DNA from: DASZIT01 sp036268775
GTDB lineage: Bacteria; Actinomycetota; Acidimicrobiia; Acidimicrobiales; RAAP-2
Assembly: GCA_036268775.1 (NCBI GenBank)
Contig: DATATM010000026.1
Coordinates: 62,001-126,000 of the forward strand
Length of the DNA: 64,000 nucleotides
Direction of reading: 5' to 3'
The notes below the pieces were generated by a model. That model did not search any database, was not told where the DNA came from, and saw only the letters and a list, made by a program, of their open reading frames with translations. Positions 8,707 through 16,562 of the stretch are shown here, piece after piece; the stretch's first letter is position 1, and each line of letters begins with the position of its first letter. The translations under genes and the position numbers were made by a program.

Positions 8707-9581
8707 GAGGCGATCGGCTCGGTCGGTTGCCACGCCGCCAGTCTCCCCCACTCATCCAGTCCCAACTCCTCGGCCCGAGCGGTCGGCTCGACGCCGGCCG
8801 CCGCAAACGCCTCCGGTTCGACGAACCCGTCCAACGAGCGGCGCAGCATCTTGCGGCGGTGGGCGAAGCCGGCTCGGACCACCGAGAACAGGCGGTGGTA
8901 GGGCACCGTCCCCGCCGCCCCTTCCGGCCGAGGCCGACGGTCGATCCGGATCAACACCGACTCCACCTTCGGGCGGGGGATGAAGACCGAGGCCGGCACC
9001 TTGCCCACCTGGCTCGCCCGGGCCCAATACGCCACTTTCACCGAGACCGCCCCGTAGGCTTCGTCCCCGGCCTGGGCCACCAGCCGGTCGCCCACTTCCC
9101 GCTGGACCATCACCAGCAACGATGCCACCTGGGGTGCCTCCTCGAGGACCCGGACTACCAGCGGGACGGCCACGTTGTAGGGGAGGTTGGCCACCAGCGA
9201 CCAGCCCGTACCGGGTGTCCCGTCCCCGGGGTCGCGGCCGGCCGCCCCGGGATCATCCAGCAGCGCACCCCAATCCACCGTCAGCGCGTCGGCCTCCACC
9301 ACCCGGACGCCCAGGGGTTCGACCTGCGAACGCAGCACCGGGAGGAGCCGCCGGTCGATCTCCACCGCGGTCACCTCGGCGCCGGCCTCCACCAACGCCA
9401 GGGTCAACGACCCGAGACCCGCCCCGATCTCCACCACCCGCGAACCCGGGCCGACCCCGGCCAGGTGGGCGATTTTCCGGACGGTATTGCCATCGGCCAC
9501 GAAGTTCTGGCCGAGGGCCCGACTGGGATGGAGATCATTGGCGTCGAGCAGGGCATGAATGTCCGCTCGGCCGTAGGTCAC
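8703..9581 (-). CDS. rsmA: 16S rRNA (adenine-N6,N6)-dimethyltransferase
   Basis: KsgA/RsmA dimethylates the two adjacent adenines in helix 45 of 16S rRNA during small-subunit maturation. Motifs: NFVADGNTVRKI near the N-terminus, the SAM-binding loop VVEIGAGLGSLT, and the catalytic NLPYN. The C-terminal helical domain contains RAGFAHRRKMLRRSL. The length of 292 aa is typical. It is coupled to ispE by an ATGA overlap and follows the RlpA-like gene by 12 bases, the same order as in mycobacteria, where rpfB precedes ksgA. Confidence 0.97.
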   Translation of the reverse strand: MTYGRADIHALLDANDLHPSRALGQNFVADGNTVRKIAHLAGVGPGSRVVEIGAGLGSLTLALVEAGAEVTAVEIDRRLLPVLRSQVEPLGVRVVEADALTVDWGALLDDPGAAGRDPGDGTPGTGWSLVANLPYNVAVPLVVRVLEEAPQVASLLVMVQREVGDRLVAQAGDEAYGAVSVKVAYWARASQVGKVPASVFIPRPKVESVLIRIDRRPRPEGAAGTVPYHRLFSVVRAGFAHRRKMLRRSLDGFVEPEAFAAAGVEPTARAEELGLDEWGRLAAWQPTEPIAS

Positions 9582-9593
9582 CGACTCAGTGTG

Positions 9594-10310
9594 TCACCAG
9601 CTCAGCTCGGCATCGGAGATGACACCCTGGGACAGGGGGGCGATCTGGGCGAAGGTGTCGGTGGCCAGATCGATCTGGCGGGCGGTATCAGCTTCCCGAT
9701 CGTCCACCGTGCAGCTCACCGTGGCCCCGTTATCCGGGTTGGTGATGGTCACCACCGTGCCGAAGGGCAGGGTGGGACTGGCGCAGGTGCCCGGGGTGGC
9801 GTCGTAGTAGGTGACGATCCCGGTGATCGAGTTGGCTGGCGGGGCCGGGGCCGGGGCTGCCACCGGGGTCGGGGCGGTGACCGGCACTGGAGCCGAGGTG
9901 GTCGGGGTGGCGGTCTGGATCCGGGCCGCCTGGGTGGTCGGCGGGGCATAGGTGGCGGTCGGGGCCGAGGTCGTCGCGGTGGTGGTCGCCACGGTGGTGG
10001 TCGGAATCGGCGGGACCGTCAAGTTGGCACCGGCCACCGTCGTCGACTTGATGCTGTCGGCGGCCAACTGCCAGGCCGGGAAATACCCGCCGTGGCCGGC
10101 GGCGGCCGATTGGCCGTGGGGCGCGGCCGAGCGGTGGCTCGAGGTGGCTGCGTGAGCGGATGCCGACAGGTTCGATCCGGTTTGGATGACGACGAGCGGC
10201 ACGATCACGAGCGCTCCGCACAAAAGGAGTGCGGCACCGGGCCGACGACTCCGTTGAATTGAGGTCCTCAGAACTCCACCTTGGTTGGGGACGTATATGG
10301 CAACATTCAA
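9594..10310 (-). CDS. secreted RlpA-like double-psi beta-barrel protein
   Basis: I place the start at TTG 10310, which has a strong GGAGGAG site five bases upstream; the frame upstream of this runs through a terminator hairpin and is unlikely to be translated. The 238-aa product has a basic then hydrophobic N-terminus ending in SASAHA (signal peptide), a long Thr/Ala/Pro-rich linker, and a C-terminal barrel of about 70 residues: GIVTYYDATPGTCASPTLPF, then TVDDREADTARQIDLA. The last block matches the RlpA barrel, which binds or cleaves peptidoglycan. It occupies the position of the resuscitation factor gene rpfB in mycobacteria. A terminator in its leader suggests attenuation. Confidence 0.8.
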   Translation of the reverse strand: MNVAIYVPNQGGVLRTSIQRSRRPGAALLLCGALVIVPLVVIQTGSNLSASAHAATSSHRSAAPHGQSAAAGHGGYFPAWQLAADSIKSTTVAGANLTVPPIPTTTVATTTATTSAPTATYAPPTTQAARIQTATPTTSAPVPVTAPTPVAAPAPAPPANSITGIVTYYDATPGTCASPTLPFGTVVTITNPDNGATVSCTVDDREADTARQIDLATDTFAQIAPLSQGVISDAELSW

Positions 10311-10449
10311 GCCGTCTCCTCCAAGCCGACTTAAATGAAAACGACCGCTCAAAACAGCGGCCGCGACCTCAAAGCTAGACAGGTTCCTGCGCGCGAATCA
10401 AACCCGATCGGCGAAACTGGTTACCGTCGGTAACGGTTCGTGCGCAAAT
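10311..10449 (-). promoter_or_regulatory. structured leader of the RlpA-like gene
   Basis: The 139 bases between the tatD stop and the RlpA-like start hold a perfect 7-1-7 inverted repeat (GTTACCG/CGGTAAC, 10420-10434), a segment AACCTGTCTAGCTTTGAGGT whose ends can pair (ACCT/AGGT), then an intrinsic terminator directly before the ribosome binding site. This is the layout of a transcription-attenuation leader. The consensus pieces of the c-di-AMP (ydaO) riboswitch, known to control rpf genes in actinobacteria, are not all present. Confidence 0.45.
10331..10363 (-). terminator. intrinsic terminator inside a leader
   Basis: Minus-strand RNA CGGCCGCT (10363-10356), loop GTTTTG, AGCGGTCG (10349-10342): an 8-bp stem with one G-U pair, followed by TTTTCATTT. 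On the plus strand the same pair would be an A-C mismatch, so the structure works on the minus strand. It could end the tatD transcript or attenuate the RlpA-like gene. Confidence 0.7.
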
Positions 10450-11337
10450 TCACAAGCCGAACAAGGCTCGGGCGTTGCGGGTCGAGACCTCCGCCACCCG
10501 CTCCCTATTTACCCCTTTGACGGTAGCAATTGCCGCCCCCACCAGGGGCACTCGGGCCGGTTCGTTGGACGAGCCCCGATGGGGCACCGGGGCGAGGAAA
10601 GGGGAGTCCGTCTCGATCAACAGGCGCTCAATCGGGCAGATTTCCGCCGCTTCTCGGACTTCGACGGCAGTTTTGAACGTTACGATCCCGCTGAAGGAAA
10701 GGAACGCACCCAGGTCGAGGCAGCGCCGGGCGTCGTCGGGTCCCCCGGAGAAACAGTGGATGACGGTGCGCTCGGGGACCCCGGTGGCTTCGAGGATGTC
10801 GACGGTGTCGTCCCACGCCTCGCGGGTGTGCACCACCAGTGCCAACCGGTGACGGCGCGCCAATTCGATTTGCGCCGCGAACATTTCCCGCTGGACCTCG
10901 CGGGGTGAATGGTCGTAGTGGTAATCGAGTCCGCACTCTCCTATACCGACCACGATTGTCGACGGTTTATCCGCGGCGTTCGTCGATCCCGGGTCGGGCA
11001 GCTCGGCCTCCAGGATGGCGTCGAGGCTGTCCACCCCGTTGATGGCGTCATGGGGATGGAGGCCGATGGTTGCCCACATCCTGATCCCCTCGGCGGTGGC
11101 CACCGAATCGCTCCGGCCCATGGTCCGAGCCAGATCCACCGCCTCGGCCGAGGTGGTGGCGTCGGTGCCCACGCACACCATCCGGGTGACCCCGGCTTCC
11201 GCCGCCCGGGCGATGGCCCCATGCAGTCGGGTGGCGTGGGGCTCCAGGTGGTGCCCCTCCTGGAGCCCCGGTTCTCCCTGGTCACCACCCAGATACTCGG
11301 TTTGGAGGTGACAGTGGGAGTCGAACCACTCGACCAC
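10450..11337 (-). CDS. tatD: TatD-family metal-dependent DNase/hydrolase
   Basis: TIM-barrel metallohydrolase. The metal-binding motif is FDSHCHL at the N-terminus, with further ligands in GIGECGLDYHYD, VVHTREAW, VIHCFSGG and LIETDSPFLAP. I chose GTG 11337 because the upstream frame is the shadow of metG; 295 aa is slightly long owing to an insertion after FDSHCHLQ. It lies 45 bases after metG. TatD proteins act as 3'-5' exonucleases in DNA repair and quality control. Confidence 0.93.
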   Translation of the reverse strand: MVEWFDSHCHLQTEYLGGDQGEPGLQEGHHLEPHATRLHGAIARAAEAGVTRMVCVGTDATTSAEAVDLARTMGRSDSVATAEGIRMWATIGLHPHDAINGVDSLDAILEAELPDPGSTNAADKPSTIVVGIGECGLDYHYDHSPREVQREMFAAQIELARRHRLALVVHTREAWDDTVDILEATGVPERTVIHCFSGGPDDARRCLDLGAFLSFSGIVTFKTAVEVREAAEICPIERLLIETDSPFLAPVPHRGSSNEPARVPLVGAAIATVKGVNRERVAEVSTRNARALFGL

Positions 11338-11381
11338 CGCCTCGCGATGGGCGCGGTGATCGGGGCCGGCCGGTGTCGGGC

Positions 11382-12887
11382 TCACTTCCGGCGGGGGAAG
11401 AGGGGGCTGCCCTTCTCCACCTCGAGACCGCCGGGGTAGCCGCCCCACACCGCTGCCTCCGGGAGGCGTTGGTCGAGAGGCGTGCCCTTCAGGCCGATCC
11501 GTCGCCAGATCTCTTCGGCGGTGGACGGCATGGCCGGGACGATCAACACCGCCACCACCCGGAGGACTTCGAGTGCGCTCCCGAGCACTGCGTCGACGGC
11601 AGGACCCGGCTCCGCCTTCCACGGCTCGGCTGTCTCCAATTCGGCGTTCGTCTCCCGGATGAGTTTCCAGGTGGCTTCGAGGCCGAGGTGGGGTTGGCCG
11701 GCGTTCCAGGCCGCCGTCGTTTCTCGCACCACCTCGACCGCCACCGCCGCCAGACGGCTGGTGGGATCGGGCGCCGGACCGACGCCCCCACATTTGGATC
11801 CGACCACCGTCGCCACCCGGGACACCAGATTGCCCAGGTTGTTGGCCAGGTCGGCGTTGTAGCGGCTGGTGATCCCCTCGGCCGAGAAGTCCCCGTCCGC
11901 CCCGAGCGGCACATCCCGCAGCAGGTGGTAGCGGACCGGATCCACCCCGAAGTCGGCGATCAGCTCGCCCGGGGTGATCTTGTTGAGGCTGGACTTGGAC
12001 ATTTTCTGCCCGCTGACCAGCAGCCATCCGTGGACCTGGACCTGGGCCGGGGGGTCGATCCCGGCGGCCATGCACATGGCCGGCCACCACACGCAGTGGA
12101 ACCGGATGATTTCCTTGCCGATCAGGTGGTGCACCGCCGGCCACCACTGCTCGAATCGCTTCTCGTCCTGGCCGTAGCCGATGGCGGTCAGGTAGTTGAC
12201 CAGCGCGTCGTACCAGACGTAGAAGACGTGCTCCTCGTCCCAGGGAACCGTGACCCCCCAGTCGATCGAGGTCCGGGTGATGGAGATGTCCCGCAGGCCG
12301 CCCTTGATGAAGCTGAGGGCCTCGTTGCGCTTCGCCTCGGGGATCACCGCCTCCGGGGCAGCTTCGTACCAGTCGATCAGCCGTTGTTCGAAGGCGCTGA
12401 GGCGGAAGAAGTAGTTGTCCTCTTCCAAGAGCTCCACCGGGGTGAGATGAACCGGGCAGAGGCTCCCATTGACCAGCTCGTCCTCGTTGTAATACTGCTC
12501 GCAGGCCACGCAGTAGAGGCCCCGGTAGGTGTCCTTGACGATCCAACCGTTCTCATAGATCTTCCCCAGGAACCGTTGCACCGCCTCCGCATGGCGGGGC
12601 TCGGTGGTCCGGATGAAGTCGTCGTTGGAGATGTTCAGCTCCGCCCACGCCTCCGCGAACCGGGGGGCGAGCTGATCGGTCCATTCCTGGGGGCTTACCC
12701 CGTGTTCCTCGGCGGCGCGGGCGACTTTCTGGCCGTGTTCGTCGGTCCCGGTGAGGAAGAAGACGTCATCGCCGGCTAGGCGGTGCCAGCGGGCCAGCCC
12801 GTCGGCATTGACGGTGGCATAGGCGTGGCCGACGTGGGGGGCGTCATTGACGTAGTAGATCGGGGTGGTGACGTAGTAGCGGGACAC
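11382..12887 (-). CDS. metG: methionyl-tRNA synthetase
   Basis: Class I aminoacyl-tRNA synthetase charging tRNA-Met. It has the HIGH variant HVGH in YYVNDAPHVGHAYATV and the KMSKS loop as SGQKMSKSSLNKI. One zinc-knuckle-like element is visible, with CVAC followed by CPVH, the single-knuckle form. The 501-aa length means the C-terminal tRNA-binding (EMAP-like) domain is absent, as in many actinobacterial enzymes. It is the first gene of the metG-tatD run. Confidence 0.97.
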   Translation of the reverse strand: MSRYYVTTPIYYVNDAPHVGHAYATVNADGLARWHRLAGDDVFFLTGTDEHGQKVARAAEEHGVSPQEWTDQLAPRFAEAWAELNISNDDFIRTTEPRHAEAVQRFLGKIYENGWIVKDTYRGLYCVACEQYYNEDELVNGSLCPVHLTPVELLEEDNYFFRLSAFEQRLIDWYEAAPEAVIPEAKRNEALSFIKGGLRDISITRTSIDWGVTVPWDEEHVFYVWYDALVNYLTAIGYGQDEKRFEQWWPAVHHLIGKEIIRFHCVWWPAMCMAAGIDPPAQVQVHGWLLVSGQKMSKSSLNKITPGELIADFGVDPVRYHLLRDVPLGADGDFSAEGITSRYNADLANNLGNLVSRVATVVGSKCGGVGPAPDPTSRLAAVAVEVVRETTAAWNAGQPHLGLEATWKLIRETNAELETAEPWKAEPGPAVDAVLGSALEVLRVVAVLIVPAMPSTAEEIWRRIGLKGTPLDQRLPEAAVWGGYPGGLEVEKGSPLFPRRK

Positions 12888-12943
12888 TGCCCCGTAGCGT
12901 ACCGATCCGCCGCGCGGCGCCCGACCGCGAGAGCGCTACCCGG

Positions 12944-13486
12944 TCACCAGTTGGCGACGTGGCACCCACCCCGACCGGTGCGCTCGGTGAAGCGCTGGTG
13001 GTACTCCTCGGCCGGCCAGAAGATGGTCGCCGGGGTCACCTCGGTCACGATCGGACGCTGGAAGCGGGCCTGGTACTCGTCGAGCGACGCCCGGGCCGCC
13101 TTCTCCTGAGCCTCGTTGCGGGTAAACACCGCAGAACGGTACTGGGTCCCGTGATCGGGCCCCTGCCGGTTGAGGGTGGTGGGGTCGTGATGACGCCAGA
13201 ACTCCTCGAGGAGGGTCTCGAACGACACCTGGCTCGGGTCGAAGGTGACCAGCACCGCCTCGGCGTGCCCGGTCCGGCCGGAGCAGACCTGCTCGTAGGT
13301 GGGGTGTTGGATCTCGCCACCCTCGTAGCCGGAGATGGCATCGACCACTCCGGGGATGGCCCGGAAGAACTCCTCGACGCCCCAGAAGCACCCGGCGGCG
13401 AAGGCGGCCCGGTCGAGTCCCTCGGGAACCACGTCAGGCCCGATTCCCGGTGCCTGGGTCTTGTCCATCTCGGTTCGTCCGAACAT
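12944..13486 (-). CDS. msrA: peptide methionine-S-sulfoxide reductase
   Basis: Repairs the S-epimer of methionine sulfoxide in proteins using thioredoxin. The catalytic Cys is in AAGCFWGVEEFF; the conserved block GYEGG...HPTYEQVCSGRTGHAEAV and the later HDPTTLNRQGPDHGTQYRS match MsrA. A second Cys near the C-terminus (GGCHVANW) may be the resolving Cys. The 180-aa length includes a short N-terminal extension; the internal Met at residue 7 is an alternative start. Confidence 0.95.
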   Translation of the reverse strand: MFGRTEMDKTQAPGIGPDVVPEGLDRAAFAAGCFWGVEEFFRAIPGVVDAISGYEGGEIQHPTYEQVCSGRTGHAEAVLVTFDPSQVSFETLLEEFWRHHDPTTLNRQGPDHGTQYRSAVFTRNEAQEKAARASLDEYQARFQRPIVTEVTPATIFWPAEEYHQRFTERTGRGGCHVANW

Positions 13487-13519
13487 CCCTCATCCCCTTC
13501 TGTCGTCCCTACCGACCCA

Positions 13520-14524
13520 CTATTGCTCTCCTGTGTCAACCCCGCCCATCGGGGCGTCATTCCGGGCGGCGAGGGCGAGGTCGTACACCCGGCGGCGGGC
13601 CACCCCGAACTCGGCGGCCACCGCATCCACCGCTCCCCGGGTGCGCTCGCCGGCGGCCAGCCGCGCCTCCAGCGCCTCTTGCAATCGGCCGTCCTCCACC
13701 TCGACCGCCTCGACCTCGGGGGCTCCGGCCACCACGATCACCACTTCGCCCCGAACCCGTCCCGACGATGCCCACCCCGCCGCCTCCGCCGCGGTCCCCC
13801 GCCAGATCTCCTCGTGGAGCTTGGTCAACTCCCGGGCCACTGCCACCCGTCGATCGCCCCCCAGGCTGGCGGCCAGGTCGGCCAAGGTGGCGGCCAGGCG
13901 GCCGGGAGCCTCGAACACCACCGTGGTCCGGGTCTCGGTCGCCAGGGCGGCCAGACGCTTCCGCCGTTCCTTCCCGGATCGGGGGAGGAATCCCTCGAAG
14001 CAGAAACGGTCGGTGGGCAGCCCGCTGGTGACCAGGGCGGCCAGCCCGGCCGAAGGCCCGGGGATCACCGAGACGGTCAGCCCCGCCGCCGCCGCCGCCG
14101 CTACCACCCGGCTCCCCGGGTCGGAGATCCCGGGCATGCCGGCGTCCGTCACCACCGCCACCGTGCGCCCTCCGGCCACCGAGGCGATCACTTCGTCCAC
14201 CCGGTCGTCCTCATTGTGCTGGTGGAGGGAGCGGAGCCTCACCCCGGCGATGCCGGCATGGGTCAGCAGCTTTCGGGAGTGCCGGGTGTCCTCGCAGTAG
14301 ATGACATCGGCCGTCGCCAGCGCCTCGGCCGCCCGGGGGGACAGATCGCCGAGATTGCCGATGGGGGTGGCCACCAGCACCAGGGATCCCTGGCCGGCGG
14401 GTCCCTCTCCTTCGGCGGGCCTCCGGGCGGGGTCCGACTCCTCTTCGTCGTCCTCGTCGTCGTCCTCGTCGTCGTCGCCCGCCCACCCCTCCAACTCCTC
14501 GAGGATGTCGGGGTCGATGGTCAC
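13520..14524 (-). CDS. rsmI: 16S rRNA 2'-O-ribose methyltransferase with acidic N-terminal extension
   Basis: RsmI methylates the 2'-hydroxyl of C1402 in 16S rRNA. Motifs: VATPIGNLGDLSPRA, YCEDTRHSRKLL, VTDAGMPGISDPG and VIPGPSAG. The start is GTG 14524, overlapping the DUF192 stop as GTGA. Before the catalytic domain is an extension of about 40 residues with an almost pure Asp/Glu run (GDDDEDDDEDDEEESD), unusual for the family. The C-terminal small domain with GVARRRVYDLAL is present. Confidence 0.93.
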   Translation of the reverse strand: MTIDPDILEELEGWAGDDDEDDDEDDEEESDPARRPAEGEGPAGQGSLVLVATPIGNLGDLSPRAAEALATADVIYCEDTRHSRKLLTHAGIAGVRLRSLHQHNEDDRVDEVIASVAGGRTVAVVTDAGMPGISDPGSRVVAAAAAAGLTVSVIPGPSAGLAALVTSGLPTDRFCFEGFLPRSGKERRKRLAALATETRTTVVFEAPGRLAATLADLAASLGGDRRVAVARELTKLHEEIWRGTAAEAAGWASSGRVRGEVVIVVAGAPEVEAVEVEDGRLQEALEARLAAGERTRGAVDAVAAEFGVARRRVYDLALAARNDAPMGGVDTGEQ

Positions 14525-14847
14525 CGGAGCTCCAGCTGGTCGCCGACCCGCAGCCCCCAGCGTTCGAACGCCCCGGCCTGGGCCTCGATCACCGAGCGGC
14601 CCCGGCGTCGGGGAACCGACATCCGCCACGGCGCCAGGGTGGTGACGTCGAGCACCACCATCTCCTTGTCGCAGAAGGCGACGTCGATGCCGAACCGCAT
14701 GCCGAGGGTGTGGACCGCCCGGGTGTGGGGCAGGACCATGGCCCCCTCGTAGGAGGTGCGGCCCAACAGACCCTTGGACCGTTGGCCGAGACTGGACGCC
14801 ACTTCCGCGGTCGCCAGCACGTCTCCGTCCCGCAGCAGCCAGGTCAC
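14521..14847 (-). CDS. DUF192 family protein
   Basis: A 108-aa single-domain protein. The signature RSKGLLGRTSYEGAMVLPHT, HTLGMRFGIDVAF and the end VIEAQAGAFERWGLRVGD match DUF192. Many family members are secreted, but here no signal peptide is visible. The family function is unknown. It is translationally coupled to rsmI (GTGA overlap) and divergent from the bL37-like gene, with 53 bases between them. Confidence 0.85.
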   Translation of the reverse strand: MTWLLRDGDVLATAEVASSLGQRSKGLLGRTSYEGAMVLPHTRAVHTLGMRFGIDVAFCDKEMVVLDVTTLAPWRMSVPRRRGRSVIEAQAGAFERWGLRVGDQLELR

Positions 14848-14860
14848 CGGCTGCCCCCCG

Positions 14861-14900
14861 TTGGCTCGGGAGCCGCGATCCCGACTACCATCATCAAACT
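14861..14900 (+). promoter_or_regulatory. near-leaderless promoter of the bL37-like gene
   Basis: TTGGCT at 14861-14866 and TACCAT at 14886-14891 (19-base spacer), with the GTG start nine bases after the -10 box. No Shine-Dalgarno precedes the GTG, so the mRNA is predicted to start at or very near the codon. Confidence 0.45.
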
Positions 14901-14984
14901 GTGTCCAAACGAACCAACAAGCGCAAGCTCAGGGCCAAGAAGAAGGCCAACCACGGCAAGAAGCCGAACTGCGGGCGGGGCTGA
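14901..14984 (+). CDS. bL37-like small ribosomal protein
   Basis: A 27-codon gene, far below usual ORF cut-offs. The product MSKRTNKRKLRAKKKANHGK followed by KPNCGRG is almost entirely basic and contains the ANHGK(K/R)PN tail that I recall for the 24-residue mycobacterial large-subunit protein bL37. It would bind 23S rRNA. It has its own predicted promoter and lies alone between divergent DUF192 and downstream GDPD. The other very small actinobacterial ribosomal protein, bS22, has a different sequence. Confidence rests on composition, the ANHGKKPN motif and promoter position. Confidence 0.72.
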   Translation: MSKRTNKRKLRAKKKANHGKKPNCGRG

Positions 14985-15016
14985 GCCCTTCGCGCTGGTC
15001 GTTCTGACCCGCCGGA

Positions 15017-15907
15017 TCATCCGTCGTTCGTCCCCGGCCGCCAGGCTTCCGAGCGGTCGTTGAGCACCCCGACCAGAACGGTCGGCACGTCGGTGATGAT
15101 GCCGTCGACCCCCAGGTCGCAGAGACTCCGCATCTCCATCTCTTCCTCGATGGTCCACACGTGGATGGCCATGCCGGCCCGATGGGCGGCGTCGACGAAG
15201 CTCTGGTCGACCAGCGTCATCCCCGCGTGGGTGGCCGGAACCTGGAGGGCGACGTGGCGCATCGGCGCTGGCTCCTCCCCCGCCTTCACCGCCTGGAAGA
15301 AGGTGGCCACCGCCGCGGTGCCGGCCGAGGTGGGGATGTCGGGGGCGAACTTCGAGAAGGCATCGGTGGCCCGATCCAAGAACGACGCCACGATCACGTC
15401 ATCGCGCCTCCCGTAACGCTGCAGCACCGCGGCCAACTTCTCCTCGTAAGGGGCCACTTCCGGGGCGGTCTGCTTGATGTCGAGATTGAGCACCACCCCG
15501 GGGAACTCCTCCAGCACCTCTTCGAGGGTGGCGACCCTGAAGTCGCGATCGCCGGGGGCCCGGCCCCGGAACGGGTAGCTGCCCGGGTCCAAGCCGGGGG
15601 ACACGTCGGCGCCGGGCGCCCACCAGTAGGCGTTGTCCAGCTCCCGCACCTTGGCCAACGTGAGATCGGCGAAGTTCCCCGAACCGTTGGTGGTCCGGTC
15701 GACGGTCGGATCGTGGCTGACCACCAGACGCCCATCGGAGGTGGCGTGGACATCGAGCTCGATGCCGGTGGCCCCGGCGGCCAGTGCCGCCCGGATGGCG
15801 TGCAGGGTTGAGGACGGGGCTTCCCAGGCCCCACCCTGATGGGCGTAGGCGATGACCCGCCGCTGACACCACTCGGATCCCAAGCTCGGGTGAGGGGGAG
15901 CGTCCAC
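15017..15907 (-). CDS. glycerophosphodiester phosphodiesterase
   Basis: GDPD/UgpQ-like TIM-barrel enzyme that hydrolyses glycerophosphodiesters to glycerol-3-phosphate and an alcohol. Visible: the first catalytic His in AHQGGAWEAPSST (the usual HRG has become HQG), metal ligands in GIELDVHAT, and the second His in LVVSHDPTVDRTT. The C-terminal IHVWTIEEEMEMRSLCDLGV is typical. It starts at GTG 15907, six bases after a TACCGT -10 box, so it is probably leaderless. No signal peptide, so cytoplasmic. Confidence 0.9.
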   Translation of the reverse strand: MDAPPHPSLGSEWCQRRVIAYAHQGGAWEAPSSTLHAIRAALAAGATGIELDVHATSDGRLVVSHDPTVDRTTNGSGNFADLTLAKVRELDNAYWWAPGADVSPGLDPGSYPFRGRAPGDRDFRVATLEEVLEEFPGVVLNLDIKQTAPEVAPYEEKLAAVLQRYGRRDDVIVASFLDRATDAFSKFAPDIPTSAGTAAVATFFQAVKAGEEPAPMRHVALQVPATHAGMTLVDQSFVDAAHRAGMAIHVWTIEEEMEMRSLCDLGVDGIITDVPTVLVGVLNDRSEAWRPGTNDG

Positions 15908-15913
15908 GGAAGA

Positions 15914-15923
15914 ACGGTAGCCT
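15914..15923. promoter_or_regulatory. bidirectional promoter core with overlapping -10 boxes
   Basis: The decamer ACGGTAGCCT holds TACCGT on the minus strand (15919-15914, six bases before the GTG of GDPD) and TAGCCT on the plus strand (15918-15923, ten bases before the ATG at 15934). The two boxes share two bases, so RNA polymerase can open only one direction at a time. The same decamer recurs at 18033-18042. Confidence 0.6.
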
Positions 15924-15933
15924 CTGCCCCGCC

Positions 15934-16536
15934 ATGCTCGACCACGTCTTCGCCCAAGTTGTCACGTCCCACCGCCGATCCTTCGAGGCGGCCCTGCTCC
16001 AGCGTCAGGCCGTCGAGGAACGCTTTCAGGTCGACGTCTTCCTCGGCGATGTCAGCTTCGAGACCTCCCACAGCCTTCCCGGTGAGCCCCGTCCGGCCCG
16101 CATCCGGGTCGACACCAGCTTCGACTGGCCCACCTGGAGTCAGTCCGCCTACCGCAGCTGGTCCATCGACGACGATTCCGACGAGATTCCCGAATTGCTG
16201 GTGGAGATCGCCTTCCGGGTGCAGGGACTCGAAGTGGCACCGGATCCCGACCTGCTGCTCGGGGTGCTGCCCGACCAGATCGCGGTGATCGGCGACGAAC
16301 CGCTGCACCGGAGCGCCACCACCGTGGAGCACGTCCTCCCCAACGGCCCCGGACGCCCGGAGTACGCCATCGAGGTGTCCTATGAGGGGTCCTGCCCACT
16401 GGAGGAGTCCATCCTCGAGGATCCGACCCGGCTCGACGAGGCGCTGGCCCCGTTGGGAAGGACGGTGGCGTCGGTGCTGGTCCGCATCGGCGACCTCCCC
16501 TTCGCCTTCCGCACCGTGGAGTCCCCCACCGACTGA
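15934..16536 (+). CDS. conserved-type hypothetical protein
   Basis: A 200-aa soluble protein I do not recognise. It has no signal peptide, no membrane segment and an acidic composition. It reads as alternating strands, for example ARIRVDTSFDWPTWSQSAYR and PEYAIEVSYEGSCPL, with a C-terminal ASVLVRIGDLPFAFRTVE. A real gene is supported by the promoter box ten bases before the ATG, by codon usage like that of its neighbours, and by the tight 26-base convergent gap to the next gene. It is divergent from GDPD through a shared promoter core. Confidence 0.6.
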   Translation: MLDHVFAQVVTSHRRSFEAALLQRQAVEERFQVDVFLGDVSFETSHSLPGEPRPARIRVDTSFDWPTWSQSAYRSWSIDDDSDEIPELLVEIAFRVQGLEVAPDPDLLLGVLPDQIAVIGDEPLHRSATTVEHVLPNGPGRPEYAIEVSYEGSCPLEESILEDPTRLDEALAPLGRTVASVLVRIGDLPFAFRTVESPTD

Positions 16537-16562
16537 ACGGTGCCTCCTTGGCTCGATGAGCC

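Noticed and set aside
8727..10262. A 511-codon plus-strand frame over rsmA and the RlpA-like gene
   Set aside because: It is a GC-rich antisense shadow; the opposite strand carries clear rsmA and barrel motifs, and this translation is Gly/Arg/His-rich low-complexity sequence.
10311..10449. c-di-AMP (ydaO) riboswitch
   Set aside because: A piece resembling GAACCxGTC-AGCT is present, but the GGGGAACCC-like and GGGGUGAA-like blocks are missing and the leader is short; kept only as an unclassified leader.
11338..12546. N-terminal 400 codons of a long minus-strand frame ending in tatD
   Set aside because: This part is an out-of-frame reading of metG; TatD motifs begin only at FDSHCHL near 11330.
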